DNA of 64,000 bases, from NCBI RefSeq assembly GCF_002917925.1, contig NZ_PPFE01000002.1, forward strand, positions 558,001 to 622,000, given 5' to 3'. The notes below the pieces were generated by a model. It had not been told where the DNA came from, made no database searches, and saw only the letters and a program-made list of their open reading frames with translations. Origin of the DNA: Roseovarius confluentis. GTDB taxonomy: Bacteria; Pseudomonadota; Alphaproteobacteria; Rhodobacterales; Rhodobacteraceae. Both the position numbers and the translations under genes were made by a program. This document shows, one piece after another, positions 1 through 10,300 of the stretch (its first letter is position 1; the number at the start of each line of letters is the position of its first letter).

Positions 1-1
1 C

Positions 2-274
2 GTCGCGCCCGACCCGCTGGCGCGGCCGAACGAGTCGATGACGTTGGGCTGGAAGCTGGTGGAGTTCCTGCCGTTCTACAAGACGCGCTACAGCCTGAGC
101 CGGCGCAAGACGTTCCTGGGGTTCTACCTGCCGCTCTGCGAGTACCGGCATATTCCCGAGGGCGCGCGGGTGCATGCCTCGGTTTTCGTTCGGCGCGGGA
201 CGAAGGCGGATTATCAGCAGCCCAATATCCCGGAGGATCACGTGGTGGTGGGAGAGGTGGAGGGGGACGCCTGA
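2..274 (+). CDS. DUF2235 (Tle1-like alpha/beta hydrolase) protein, C-terminal end only
   Basis: The gene enters from the left edge; about 90 C-terminal residues are visible and the reading frame is open to the window start. The segment (NES, then GWKLVEFLP, then a basic stretch and a final YQQPNIPED) resembles the end of DUF2235 proteins. These are alpha/beta hydrolases related to the Tle1 phospholipase effectors of type VI secretion. The catalytic Ser-Asp-His residues would lie upstream and cannot be checked. In Rhodobacterales such proteins are often lone genes with no secretion cluster, and nothing here suggests one. The family call rests on a short segment, so it is moderately sure. Confidence 0.6.
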   Translation, partial: VAPDPLARPNESMTLGWKLVEFLPFYKTRYSLSRRKTFLGFYLPLCEYRHIPEGARVHASVFVRRGTKADYQQPNIPEDHVVVGEVEGDA

Positions 275-629
275 CGGCATGGAATAACGGAACGGGTCCT
301 TGGTCGTCTAACAATGTTGCATCTCCACCGCGAAGGCGTCGAGATTACGAATTGCGGTTGTGCGGATTTCGCTGCCGTTCGCGACGGAGGCGAGCGTCAG
401 CTCCTGGGGTGGCGATCCGACGGCAATTCGGAAGCGCTTTATGCCTGCCAGATACATCCTCGGAAGGATCGGTGCGCCCAGCCTCAGCCAAATCGCCAGC
501 CCAAGGGAGGGGCTGGCGATGGCCGGGCCGCGTCGCGGCTGTTAACCGGCTGGGGTTTCGAGACCCGTGTCTCACAAGGGCTCATAACCGATCTGCCGGA
601 GATGCAGCGACGATCCCGCCCATAAGCTC
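275..629. other. 355-bp region with no convincing gene; one strong hairpin
   Basis: Short open frames occur on both strands here, but none has a ribosome binding site or a protein-like composition. The one clear structure is a perfect 11-bp inverted repeat at 492-502 and 510-520 (ATCGCCAGCCC and its complement, 7-nt loop). No T-run follows it, so it is not an obvious terminator. I see nothing else. Confidence 0.5.
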
Positions 630-1937
630 TCAGAGCGCGGGCAGGCGGTACATGCCCTGGCGCGAGAAGGTGAGCGAGGAGCCATCGGCGATATGTCCGG
701 CGAAGCGCGCGGCGATGATACGAAGGGCGGTCTGGCGGCCCTTGGCGATGAGCGCGCGGCGCGACGGCAGAAGTGGCGCGTGGCCCGGCATCAGGAGTGT
801 CTGGGACCAGATCAGCGGGTGCAGTTCCTGCAGGTGATGTTCGAGGATCCAGTCGACGCAGTCGTGGATCTCGGCCCTCGTGCGGTCGGCATGGGGCGAG
901 AGCACCCGGTCGCCCGCGCCGGGCGCCATGGCGATGGCGCAGAAGGCGGCAAGAAGATTGATGATGTGCTGGTCGTCCTTGCGGGCGAGGATGTCGCGCA
1001 GCCCTTCGATGAAGAAACCGGGTTCCAGCAAGTCCAGCGCGCGTGGCTCGAGGGACAGGGCGTCGAGATAGGCCCAGGTATAGGCACCGGCGCCCCAGGT
1101 GTCTTCGGTGCCCGCGGCGATGCGGCGGGCGGCGACCTCGAGTGCGTTGACCCCGCCGGCATAGGGCGGGAGGATGTGACGCCCCATGGCGCGGATATGG
1201 CGGTGGCCGGCGGGGTCGAGCCCGATCAGGGCCTCGTATTCCTCGGCCACGCGGCGGCCGCGCGTTTCACAGGCGGCGATCAGGGCACAGCGGGCGGCGG
1301 CGATCGAAGGCGCGTCGATGGCGGGGCCGTCATAGGGCTCCAGTATGGCGTCGGCGCTGGCGATATGCCGGGCAATGGCGCGGGCGGCGGCAGCGGGGTC
1401 GTCGCGCGCCGCGATATTGCGCCACGCCCAGGCGATGTCGATATGCGCGAGCGCCACGACGAGGGCCGACGGGTAGTCGCCCGGCATCTCGTCCAGCACC
1501 TCTTCCAGCGCCTCGATGGCGTCGTCGGGCGGGTGCTGGCCGTCACGCAAGGCGTCCTCGGCGGCGGCGACGATATCGCTGCGCGCGCCGGCGGCCAGCA
1601 GCAGCGAGGCGGTCTCGCCCCCCGAGGTGGCAAGGCGGGTGTGATCGGCATACTGGATCTTGTCCGACAGGGTATCCCAAGACTCTTGCCGGGCCAGTTT
1701 CTGGCCGCGGTCCTGGTGTGTGGCGCGGGCCATTTCCTCGTCCGAGACGGGCAGGGACGGGACGATGATGCGCTTGGCCAGGGAATCGATATCCTCGGCC
1801 GCGCGACGCGGTGTCGTCCCGGCGCGGGCCGGGGCGCCGCGCGGGGCGAACCACCTGCGCAGGCCGCGCGGCGCCTTGGCGGAATGGGGGCGGGTCGCGC
1901 CGTTCTGCGCGCCGTCATGTCGGGGCTGTCGTGCCAT
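630..1937 (-). CDS. Protein of unknown function, 435 aa, mostly helical
   Basis: I do not recognise this protein. The first 45 or so residues are rich in Arg, Pro and Ala and look disordered. The rest is a regular series of Ala/Leu-rich amphipathic helices, including AALEEVLDEM- and ALDLLEPGFF-type segments, which suggests an alpha-solenoid of the TPR kind. There is no signal peptide and no membrane segment. The ATG at 1937 is the first start in the frame, but its ribosome binding site is weak. The gene stands alone and diverges from the transglycosylase at 2078. Codon use (strong GC3) supports a real gene. Confidence 0.65.
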   Translation of the reverse strand: MARQPRHDGAQNGATRPHSAKAPRGLRRWFAPRGAPARAGTTPRRAAEDIDSLAKRIIVPSLPVSDEEMARATHQDRGQKLARQESWDTLSDKIQYADHTRLATSGGETASLLLAAGARSDIVAAAEDALRDGQHPPDDAIEALEEVLDEMPGDYPSALVVALAHIDIAWAWRNIAARDDPAAAARAIARHIASADAILEPYDGPAIDAPSIAAARCALIAACETRGRRVAEEYEALIGLDPAGHRHIRAMGRHILPPYAGGVNALEVAARRIAAGTEDTWGAGAYTWAYLDALSLEPRALDLLEPGFFIEGLRDILARKDDQHIINLLAAFCAIAMAPGAGDRVLSPHADRTRAEIHDCVDWILEHHLQELHPLIWSQTLLMPGHAPLLPSRRALIAKGRQTALRIIAARFAGHIADGSSLTFSRQGMYRLPAL

Positions 1938-2077
1938 ACTTCGGCCTGCTCGTTATGTCAGGGTCTTTCTGACCCGGCAATCCGGCCAAAAAGCGGCACT
2001 GCTGCGGAGACAAGAGGGAATTTGCCTATCCCCCTTATGTTCTTGATTCGCAGGGGGGTTCGGGGCAGACTGCGCCG

Positions 2078-2899
2078 ATGCTCAGGTTTGCTGCCTTCTT
2101 TTTATGCCTGTGCTTTCAGTCACTTGCCGCGACCGGAGAGGACGCGGTTTTCCTGAAGGACGGCGTGGTCACGCGGATATCCCCCCCCGCGCGCGACGGA
2201 AACCTGCCGCGCACGCGGTGGGAGCATAAAGGCGATTCCAAGCTCTGGACACGGGCGGCGCTGGCCGCGCTGAAGGATCACGGCAGGCCGCTGACCGAGA
2301 TCGTGCCGCGCGACATCGGCGACTGGTGCCCGGCCTATCCCGATGCCGGCCCTGCGCAAAGGCGGGCCTTTTGGGTCGGCTTTCTGTCGGCACTGGTGAA
2401 ACACGAGAGCACCTATCGTTCCTACGCCGTGGGTGGCGGCGGGCGGTGGTACGGGCTGACGCAGATCCTGCCCTCGACCGCAAGGCTTTACGGGTGTCGC
2501 GGACGGAGCGGAGGCGATTTGAAGCACGGGCCGACGAACCTGAGTTGCGCGATCCGGATCATGACCAAGACGGTGGCACGGGATGGCGTGGTGTCGCGCG
2601 GGATGCGCGGCGTGGCCGCCGACTGGGGGCCGCTGCACAGCCGGAGCAAACGGCAGGACATGATGGCCTGGACGCGGCGGCAGACCTATTGCAAGCCGAT
2701 GAGCAGCGTGCGCCCGCAGGCCCGGCCCGATGACCTTGTGGTGGTGCGCACCTTGCCCGCGCCCGAACCGGAGGCGATCGGGACCGAGCCCGTCGTGCAG
2801 GACTTGCCGGAGGTGGCCGGGGGCGAGGCCGCCGTGAAGGAACTGCCGGCGGCCGCCGATGCGGCGCCCGAGCCGCAGCCGATTCCGGTTATCGAGTAG
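2078..2899 (+). CDS. Lytic transglycosylase (SLT-domain) protein
   Basis: The 273-residue product begins with a hydrophobic signal peptide of about 20 residues, so it should act in the periplasm on peptidoglycan. The core resembles SLT transglycosylases: a catalytic Glu110 in an HEST motif, followed by GLTQ (126-129), the family's GLMQ-type motif, and ILPSTA. These enzymes cleave the MurNAc-GlcNAc bond without water. The last 50 residues are Pro/Glu/Ala-rich and probably disordered. The family is clear; whether it acts in cell-wall turnover or in assembly of an envelope machine cannot be told, since no flagellar or secretion genes are nearby. Confidence 0.75.
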   Translation: MLRFAAFFLCLCFQSLAATGEDAVFLKDGVVTRISPPARDGNLPRTRWEHKGDSKLWTRAALAALKDHGRPLTEIVPRDIGDWCPAYPDAGPAQRRAFWVGFLSALVKHESTYRSYAVGGGGRWYGLTQILPSTARLYGCRGRSGGDLKHGPTNLSCAIRIMTKTVARDGVVSRGMRGVAADWGPLHSRSKRQDMMAWTRRQTYCKPMSSVRPQARPDDLVVVRTLPAPEPEAIGTEPVVQDLPEVAGGEAAVKELPAAADAAPEPQPIPVIE

Positions 2900-3059
2900 C
2901 CCCTGATCGCTTGATGCGGACGGCGCGGCGGATCTCGTCGAGCCTCTCGCGCTGCTTGGCGTTGAGATCGCCATTGCTGGGCTGCGCCGAGGTGGTGATA
3001 ACCGACAGGAGCGGCTCGAAACCGGTCTGCCCTTCAAGCTTGTAGAGCTTGCGCGAAGG
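2889..3059 (-). pseudogene. Coding-like 56-codon tail in frame with pepN, no start codon
   Basis: Directly after the pepN TGA (3060-3062) the same frame stays open for 56 more codons to a TAA at 2889-2891. It reads PSRKLYKLEGQTGFEPLL, then continues to QRERLDEIRRAVRIKR. The third codon position is mostly G or C, as in real genes of this window. There is no ATG, GTG or TTG in the frame. Possibilities are a decayed downstream gene, a former PepN extension cut by a new stop codon, or readthrough. The tail overlaps the end of the convergent transglycosylase gene by 11 nt. Confidence 0.4.
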
Positions 3060-5612
3060 TCAGGTGCCGCGGATGCGGGTCACCATTTCGGTCGTGTCGG
3101 GGCTGAGGTCGGGCGTGGCGAGGATGCGGTCGAGCTGGGACTTGATGAGGCCCTGGCGGGTGTCGTCGTAGCGCCGCCACGTCTCGAAGGCCGAGCACAT
3201 CCGCGCGGTGGTTTGCGGGTTGAGGGGGTCGAGCTTGATCAGCCAGTCGGCCAGAAGTTCGTAGCCCGCGCCCGAGACGTGGTGAAAGCCTGCCGCGTTC
3301 ATCGTGAGCGCGCCGAGTGTGGCGCGGAAGCGGTTGGGATTTTTCATCGTGAAATCAGGGTGTTCGGTGAGGCGGGCGGCCGTTGCGGCGGCATCTTCGG
3401 GGGCGGCGTGGACGACCTGCATCATGAACCACTTGTCGATCACGAGGCGGTCCTGCTGCCACTGGTCATAGAAGGATTTCGTGGCCGCATCGCCCTTGCC
3501 GGCCTGAAGCAGGCAGGAGAAGGCGGCAAGTTGTTGCGTCATGTTGTCGGCGGAATCGAACTGTTTCTGCGCCTGCGTGCCGCCGTCGAGCCGGTTGATG
3601 AGGCTGAGCGCGGCGTTGGCGAGCGACCGTGCGCCGGATTGCTCGGCGTCGGGCCGGTAGGGCTCGGACACCTGGAACTGCGCGTAAAGGCGCGTGGCGG
3701 TGTCCTGCATCCGCTCGGCGCGGGCGTGGCGCAGGGTTTCGATGGCGTCCCAGATCGCCTGCGGGTCGGGCGTGGTGCCGGTGTCATGGAGCGTCTGGGC
3801 GAGGTCGTCCTGGCTGGGAAGGCCGAGGGCCAATGCGCGGAAGGCCGGGTCGAGGCTGTCGTCGCGGGCCATGGTGTGCACGGCGTCGATATAGGCCTCG
3901 TCGGGCGCAGCGCCGTCGCGGATCATGGCGACGAGGGCGTCGCGGGCAAGGTCGCGGCCCGCTTCCCACTTGTTGAAGGGATCGGTGTCGTGGGCGAGCA
4001 GGAAGGCGCGTTCGTCGTTTGTGGTGTCGCGGTCGACGATGACGGGCGCGGAGAAGCCGCGGAGGATGGAGGGGACGGGTTTCGACGACAGGCCGTCGAA
4101 GGTGAAGCTTTGCTTGGTTTCGGTCATTTCGAGCACTTTTGTGGGCTGCACCTCGTCGCCGTTCGGCGAGAGGAGACCGACGGCGATGGGGATGACACGC
4201 GGTGGCTTGTCGTCCTGTCCCGGGGTGGGGGGCGTCGATTGCTCGAAGGTGAGGGTGTAGGTGCCGTCTGCATAGTCTTCGGACACGGCGACGCGAGGGG
4301 TGCCGGCGTCCTCGTACCAGCGCTTGAATTGGGCAAGGTCGCGGCCTGTGGTGTCCTCGAACACCTTGAGCCAGTCCTCGATCGTGGCGGCGTCGCCGTC
4401 GTGGCGGGTGAAATAGAGATCGAGAGCCTTGTAGTAGGCCTCGTCGCCGACCAGCGTCTTGAGCATCCCGATGAGTTCGGCGCCTTTTTCGTACACTGTG
4501 GCAGTGTAGAAATTGTTGATCTCGACAAAGCTGGCGGGGCGGACGGGGTGCGCGAGCGGCCCGTTATCCTCGCGGAATTGCCGCGCGCGCAGGGTGATGA
4601 CGTCGTCGATGCGCTTGACGGGTTCCGAGCGCATGTCGGCGGTGAACTGGGCGTCGCGGAAGACGGTCAGACCTTCCTTCAAGCAAAGCTGGAACCAGTC
4701 GCGGCAGGTGATGCGGTTGCCGGTCCAGTTGTGGAAATATTCGTGCGCGATGATCGCCTCGATCCGCTGGAAATTCATGTCGGTCGAGGTTTCGGGGCTG
4801 GCCAGAACGGCGGAGGAGTTGAAGATGTTCAGGCCCTTGTTTTCCATAGCGCCCATGTTGAAATCGTCGACCGCGACGATGTTGAAGATGTCGAGGTCGT
4901 ATTCGCGGCCATAGGTGTCCTCGTCCCATTTCATGGACTTCTTGAGAGCTTCCATGCCGAAGGCGCATTTGTGTTCGTCACCGGGGCGGACCCAGATGTT
5001 GAGGTCGACGTGCTTGCCGGACTTGGTGGTGAACGTGTCGGGGTGGTTGATCAGGTCGCCCGCCACGAGCGCGAAGAGATAGGCAGGCTTGGGCCAGGGA
5101 TCGTGCCATTCGGCAAAACCGTCACCGGACCCGCGGGGGTTGCCGTTGGAGAGCTTGATCGGCGCGTCGCCTTCGATGCGGACATCAAAGGTGGCCATCA
5201 CGTCGGGGCGGTCGGGGTAATAGGTGATCTTGCGAAAGCCCTCGGCCTCGCACTGGGTGCAATACATGCCGTTCGACATGTAGAGACCTTCGAGGGCAGT
5301 GTTCTCGATAGGCGCGATTTCGACCTCGGCCTCCCAGGTGAAGGGGGCGTCGGGGGCCTGCATGGTCAGGCCGCGGGGCGTGATGTCGGGCGTGACCTCG
5401 GCCCCGTCGATGCGGGCGGAGATGAGCGTAAGGTCCTCGCCGTCGAGGCGCAGGGGGCCGCCGGGGCCGTCGGGGTTGGGACGGAAGGCGATCTTGCTGA
5501 TCACGCGGGTTTTTTCCGGGTCGAGCCGGAAGGTGAGCGAGACGTGATCCACCAGGTGCGCGGGGGGCGTGTAATCGGCAAGGTAGATGGCTTGCGGGGC
5601 GGCGTCTTTCAT
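3060..5612 (-). CDS. pepN: Aminopeptidase N (M1 family)
   Basis: This is an 850-residue zinc aminopeptidase that removes N-terminal residues from peptides in the cytoplasm. The M1 signatures are complete: GAMEN at 254-258, the zinc motif HEYFH at 290-294, and the third ligand Glu313 in LKEGLTVF. The length fits the gammaproteobacterial-type PepN of about 870 residues, including the long helical C-terminal domain. I chose the ATG at 5612, which has GGAGAG about 8 nt upstream, over an upstream ATG at 5675. That one would add a Pro/Arg-rich leader that does not look like protein. The coding-like sequence after its stop is described separately. Confidence 0.93.
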   Translation of the reverse strand: MKDAAPQAIYLADYTPPAHLVDHVSLTFRLDPEKTRVISKIAFRPNPDGPGGPLRLDGEDLTLISARIDGAEVTPDITPRGLTMQAPDAPFTWEAEVEIAPIENTALEGLYMSNGMYCTQCEAEGFRKITYYPDRPDVMATFDVRIEGDAPIKLSNGNPRGSGDGFAEWHDPWPKPAYLFALVAGDLINHPDTFTTKSGKHVDLNIWVRPGDEHKCAFGMEALKKSMKWDEDTYGREYDLDIFNIVAVDDFNMGAMENKGLNIFNSSAVLASPETSTDMNFQRIEAIIAHEYFHNWTGNRITCRDWFQLCLKEGLTVFRDAQFTADMRSEPVKRIDDVITLRARQFREDNGPLAHPVRPASFVEINNFYTATVYEKGAELIGMLKTLVGDEAYYKALDLYFTRHDGDAATIEDWLKVFEDTTGRDLAQFKRWYEDAGTPRVAVSEDYADGTYTLTFEQSTPPTPGQDDKPPRVIPIAVGLLSPNGDEVQPTKVLEMTETKQSFTFDGLSSKPVPSILRGFSAPVIVDRDTTNDERAFLLAHDTDPFNKWEAGRDLARDALVAMIRDGAAPDEAYIDAVHTMARDDSLDPAFRALALGLPSQDDLAQTLHDTGTTPDPQAIWDAIETLRHARAERMQDTATRLYAQFQVSEPYRPDAEQSGARSLANAALSLINRLDGGTQAQKQFDSADNMTQQLAAFSCLLQAGKGDAATKSFYDQWQQDRLVIDKWFMMQVVHAAPEDAAATAARLTEHPDFTMKNPNRFRATLGALTMNAAGFHHVSGAGYELLADWLIKLDPLNPQTTARMCSAFETWRRYDDTRQGLIKSQLDRILATPDLSPDTTEMVTRIRGT

Positions 5613-5843
5613 CGCGTATCTCTCCGGCTGTGCAGGGTTTGCGCGGAGGGTAGGGCGATGCGGCAGGGGAGGCAACGCGGAAACGGGGGCGCTGGTACAG
5701 ACGGACGCGCCTTGGCCCCCCTCGCGCCGGGATGCAAAGTGGCGCGTCGGGGGGGGTGCCTCCGCCTGCGCCTTGAAACTAGGCGGTGCGGGTTTGGAAT
5801 TGATTAACGGGGCGGCAAATTTGCAGTCCCGCTTGTGCGCATG

Positions 5844-5872
5844 TTGAGGTTTTCTTATCTGTGCGGGATATT
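5844..5872 (+). promoter_or_regulatory. Candidate promoter for the 5910 gene
   Basis: TTGAGG (5844-5849) and GATATT (5867-5872) are separated by 17 nt and lie about 40 nt upstream of the ATG at 5910. The region is AT-rich against a GC-rich background. The match is imperfect and no transcription data support it. Confidence 0.35.
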
Positions 5873-5909
5873 ATCCTTAGGTCGTAATCGCAGCAGGTGA
5901 AGGATAGAC

Positions 5910-6686
5910 ATGACGCGCCCCGTGATCGGCATTATCGGCAACAGCTACTCCATCGACGACCGCTATCCCGTACACGCTGTGGGGCGGATGAATTCCGAGG
6001 CGGTGTCGGACGTGTCGGACTGTATCCCGATGCTGGTGGCGAGCGACCCCGCGCTGGTGAGCGTCGAGGAATTGATGGAGATCTGCGACGGGTTCGTTCT
6101 GACTGGCGGGCGGCCCAATATTCATCCCGAAGAATATGGCGAGGACGCCACGGAGGCGCATGGCGCGTTTGACCGGGAGCGCGATGCGCTGACCCTGCCG
6201 CTGGTGCGGGCCTGCGTGGCCAGTGGACAGCCGATCCTGGGGATTTGCCGGGGATTCCAGGAGGTCAACGTGGCGATGGGCGGGACGTTGCATCCCGAGA
6301 TCCGCGAATTGCCGGGGCGTGACAACCACCGGATGCCGCCTGACGGCACGCTGGAGGAAAAATTCGCGCTGCGCCACGAGGTGAGCTTTGTCGAAGGCGG
6401 CGTTTTCCATCGGCTGATGGGGTCCGAGAAGGTGATGACCAACACGCTGCACGGGCAGGGAATCATCCGGGAAGGCAAGAACGTCGTGATCGACGGTTAT
6501 GCCCCCGATGGTACGCCCGAGGCCGTCTACATCGAGGGCGCGCCGGGCTTTGCGCTGGCGGTGCAGTGGCACCCGGAGTGGAATGCGGCGAACGACCCGG
6601 TCAGCCGGTGCCTGTTCGAGGCGCTGGGCGATGCGGCGCGCGCGTGGCAGGCCGGGGAGCGCGGGCCGGCGCTGCGCTCGGCCTGA
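5910..6686 (+). CDS. Gamma-glutamyl-GABA hydrolase-like class I glutamine amidotransferase (C26)
   Basis: The 258-residue protein has the fold and residues of class I glutamine amidotransferase-type hydrolases: the nucleophile Cys113 in GICRGFQ and the His221/Glu223 pair in QWHPEW. This single-domain form matches PuuD-type enzymes, which hydrolyse gamma-glutamyl-GABA in putrescine breakdown. No other putrescine-degradation genes are next to it, so the substrate is not certain. The start is supported by AAGGA upstream. A stand-alone amidase for another gamma-glutamyl amide is the alternative. Confidence 0.8.
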   Translation: MTRPVIGIIGNSYSIDDRYPVHAVGRMNSEAVSDVSDCIPMLVASDPALVSVEELMEICDGFVLTGGRPNIHPEEYGEDATEAHGAFDRERDALTLPLVRACVASGQPILGICRGFQEVNVAMGGTLHPEIRELPGRDNHRMPPDGTLEEKFALRHEVSFVEGGVFHRLMGSEKVMTNTLHGQGIIREGKNVVIDGYAPDGTPEAVYIEGAPGFALAVQWHPEWNAANDPVSRCLFEALGDAARAWQAGERGPALRSA

Positions 6687-6783
6687 GGCCCGTTAAAGCA
6701 GGTCCGGGACATTGATGCAGGACAAGGCGCGCGCTGTGGTGCCGTGAGACGATCCTTTCCGTTCCAGATGGGAGGATCCTGCG

Positions 6784-7323
6784 ATGAACATCCTGATTGC
6801 CTATGCCACGACCGAGGGGCAGACCCGGAAGATATGCCGCTTTTGCGCCGACCTGCTGATCGAGGCGGGACACAGCGTGGAGCTGTTGCAGGTCAGAGGG
6901 CGGACCCGTGACCTTGACCCGGCGCGTTATGACGCAAGCCTTCTCGCGGCGTCGGTCCACTTGGGACGGTTTCAGAAGGACATGATGAAATTCGCAACGC
7001 AGCACGGCGCGGCGTTGAGCGCGCATCCGTCGCTGTTTTTGTCTGTGTCGTTGGCCGCCGCAGGGGACGACGCGCAGGATTGGGCCGATCTGGAGCGGAT
7101 CGTGGCGGCGTTTTGCGACGACACGGGGTATCGTCCCGCCGAGGTGGAACAGGTGGCGGGTGCGTTTCGATTCACGGAGTATGATTTCTTTCGCGCCTGG
7201 GCGATGCGCTACATCGCGGCGGTAAAAGGCGAAACGGTCGATCCGCATTGCGACACGGAATACACCGATTGGGATGGCTTGCGCCGGGTCGTGACGGCAT
7301 GGGCCAAGGCTGTGACGGCCTAA
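6784..7323 (+). CDS. Flavodoxin-domain protein, HemG-like protoporphyrinogen oxidase
   Basis: The 179-residue protein opens with a flavodoxin FMN phosphate loop (YATTEGQTRK, residues 8-17) and keeps the HemG-type C-terminal part with YDFFRAWAMRYIA and EYTDWDGL. HemG oxidises protoporphyrinogen IX at the membrane using quinone as acceptor. Family members in bacteria that use another protoporphyrinogen oxidase may serve as general flavodoxin-like reductases. The ribosome binding site GGAGGA is strong. It is co-directional with the upstream hydrolase, 97 nt apart, with no evident link in function. Confidence 0.7.
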   Translation: MNILIAYATTEGQTRKICRFCADLLIEAGHSVELLQVRGRTRDLDPARYDASLLAASVHLGRFQKDMMKFATQHGAALSAHPSLFLSVSLAAAGDDAQDWADLERIVAAFCDDTGYRPAEVEQVAGAFRFTEYDFFRAWAMRYIAAVKGETVDPHCDTEYTDWDGLRRVVTAWAKAVTA

Positions 7324-7341
7324 AACATATTGCGAAACGCC

Positions 7342-10300
7342 TCAGTAATGCGGGCCGTCGGTGTCTTCGATCAGCAGCGCGGCCTCGTGTTTCTTCAGGC
7401 AGGGACGGGCGGTTTCCAGGTGGTGTCCGGGCGCCGTGCGCAGTTCGGGGAAGAGGGCGAACAGTTCCTCGCGGGCGGCCTCTTCGATGGCGCCCAAGCC
7501 AACGTCGCCGGCGTGGAAGCTTTCCGTGGCGAAGCCCTCGGCGTAGATGACCTCGTGGTGGTCGAACATCAGGTGGATATAGGTGACCTCGTCGCGGGGC
7601 TGGCGCAGCACGTCGCGCCCGTCGACGAGGTGCTTGGCGGGAACCAGAACCTCGGACTCGCCAAAGAGAAGCTCGGCGCGATAGCCGGTGTAGAGGATGC
7701 GGTGCTGGGGTGACACCAAAAGGCCCTTGCGCGCGGGGTCGAGCGCGTTGGCGCCGACGCGGATGGGGGCGAAGCGACCGTGGCCCTGCACGGTGCGTTT
7801 GCCGATCCAGCGGATCGGGCGCAGGCCCTGGTCGCGCGTCACGACCATGTCGCCGGGTTGCAGGGTTTCGATCGCGCGGTCGCCATGGCTGGTGAGGATC
7901 ATCGTGCCGGGGGTGAAGCAAATGATGTTCTCGATCTCGGAGAAGGTGACGGACGTGCCGTCGGCCATGGTGAAGCTGCCCGACATGCCGGTGCCGGGAT
8001 CGCTGTCGGAGAAAGTGATGTCGTTCCGGCCCACGTCCGGGGTGAGGATCAGCGTGTCGCCATTGGTCTCATTGCCTTCGCCACCCGTGATGGAAATGGC
8101 GCCGTTGCCGGTGCCGGTGGTGTCGAGATCCCGAAGCGTGAAGGTGTCGTCGCCGTCGCCGCCGGTGACGGTATCGCCCTGATCGACGATAATGCTGTCA
8201 TTGCCGGCACCCGCGTCGACGCTGTCGGCACCGTCGCCGCCGTCGATGCTGTCGTTGCCGTCTCCGCCGGTGATGATGTCGGCGTCGAGGCCGCCGTCGA
8301 TCACGTCGTGTCCTTGACCGCCCGAGATCGTGTCGTCGTCGTCCTGACCAAAGATCGTGTCGTTGCCGTCGCCGCCAAGGATGCTGTCGGCGTTGTCGCC
8401 GGGGTTCTGGTCGGTGCCGTCGTTGGGCAGGTTGTAGAGCGGGTAGTAGGGATAGAGCGGATTGGAGGCCGAGACGTCGCCGTAGATCAGGTCGTCCTCG
8501 GTGCCGCCGTCGATGGTGTCGCGCCCGGCATTGCCTTCGATCAGGTCCGCGCCCGCGTCGCCGGTGATGCTGTCGGCGTCGAATCCCGCGTCGATGGTAT
8601 CGTTGCCCGCGCCGCCGGTGATGACGTCGTCGTCGTCGCCGGTCAGGATGCGATCATTGCCGAGGCCGCCATCGACGGTGTCGCGGTCATCGAACGGGTC
8701 GGGATCCGAGGCGTAGTTCAGGCCGGGATTGCCGGGATCGGTATAGCCGGTGTCGGGCAGGCCGTAGCCGTCACCGCCGCGGCTGTCGATAAGGTCGTGG
8801 CCATCGCCGCCGCGCAGACTGTCGCTGCCGCCTTGCCCGTAGAGGGTGTCGTTGCCGGTGCCACCGTCGATCTGGTCGTCGCCGGTGCCGCCCCGCACGG
8901 TATCGTCTTCGGCACCCCCATGGACGGTATCATTACCCGCGCCCGCCATGATGGAATCGGCATCCGTGCCGGTGGCGTTGTCGGCAGCGTCGACGGCGTC
9001 GCCTTCGGGATCGCCGGTATAGCTTGCGTCGATACTGTCTGCGCCTGCGGTGCCTTCGACGATGTCGTCGGGTGCGGGGACGCCCATTGCGGCGAGTGCG
9101 TCTTCATCCGACAGGTCGGCGGGGGCGATGCCGACGAGCACGATGCTGTCGCCGCTGGGCAGGCTGAGCAGGGCGTTGCCGAATCCGTCGTCCCCCACGG
9201 TAATGTCGCGGGTATTGAGCTGGTTGCCGTCGGTGTCGGTCGCGCCGGAGAGATCCAGTTGATCCTGTCCCGTGAAAGTCCCGTCGCCGTTGTCGACCGG
9301 GCCTTCGAAGCCGGTCACCGTGTCGGCGCCGTTGCCGTCGGAGACAACGACCGTGTCGGTGGCGGTGTCGCCCGCGCCCAGGTCGATGCTGTCATCGCCC
9401 GCGCCGCCCGTGACGGTGTCGGCCCCGGCACCCGCAAAAACCGTGTCGTTGCCGTCCCCGGCGGTCACCAAGTCATTCGCGCCGGTGGTTTCGGTCGTGG
9501 CGTAGAGTTCGACCGAGTCGAGTGACGCGCCCTCGGAATCGCTGGCCCCGGCGCCGCGGAATTCCAGCGTGCCGGTGCCGTCGCCCGCCCCGCCGACGAG
9601 GTTGTAGGTGTAGGTCTGCCATCCGCCATCGGGGAGATCGATGCTGTCGATCAGCTGTCCGTTCCAGTAGACGTCGATCGTGTTGTCCTGCGCCGTGCCG
9701 TCATCGGCGTTGGACAGATCGCCCGCGTCGAAACTGAGCTGGTAGATCCCGTCAGGCTGAAGGCCCGTGACGGTCTGGGAGATCACGAGTTGCTGGCCCG
9801 CGTCGCCTTCCATGTCGAGCCAGTTGGCGCCATCGGTGGCGGTGAGCCCGCCGCGCCCGTCACTGTGAAAATCGACGGAGCTGCCATTGGCGTCGGTCCA
9901 GCCGGGGACGGTGCCGCCGGCGCCCTGGAAGCCGAAACCCACGGGGGTCATGCCGGTGGTGTCTTCGAAGGAGCCGTTGACGATCAGGTTGGGGCCTGTG
10001 GGCACGAAGTCATCGGCCGAGATGCGGTCGTTGCCGGTGCCGCCCAGGATGGTGTCGGCGCCGTCACCGCCGAAGATGTGGTCGTCTCCGGCTTCGCCGT
10101 TCAGCCGATCATTGCCGGAGCCGCCGTCCAGCGTGTCGTTCCCGCCGGTGCCGAAGACGGTGTCGTTGCCGCCCTGGGCATGAACGCGGCTGCCAGTGCC
10201 TGTCGAGTTGATGCCGGGGGCATCGTCGACAAGGTCGTCGCCATCGCCCGCATGAACGGTATCGGCGCCGTCGCCATAGGTGATCGTGTCGTTGCCGGTG

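Noticed and set aside
275-629. Short genes on either strand of the first intergenic region
   Set aside because: Candidate frames of 60-160 codons overlap each other, lack ribosome binding sites and have Arg/Pro-heavy composition typical of non-coding GC-rich DNA.
3213-5807. Very long open frames antisense to real genes (for example 693-2156, 3213-5807, 15743-16777, 16855-18693 and 42229-44868)
   Set aside because: They lie opposite genes with clear family matches, have His/Arg/Gly-heavy composition and no conserved motifs. In DNA this GC-rich such shadows are expected.
7780-9525. DNA-level periodic repeats and a 581-codon plus-strand frame in the giant protein genes
   Set aside because: The periodicity is the codon pattern of Gly/Asp nonapeptide repeats on the minus strand. 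Spacing and sequence do not fit a CRISPR array, and no cas genes are present.
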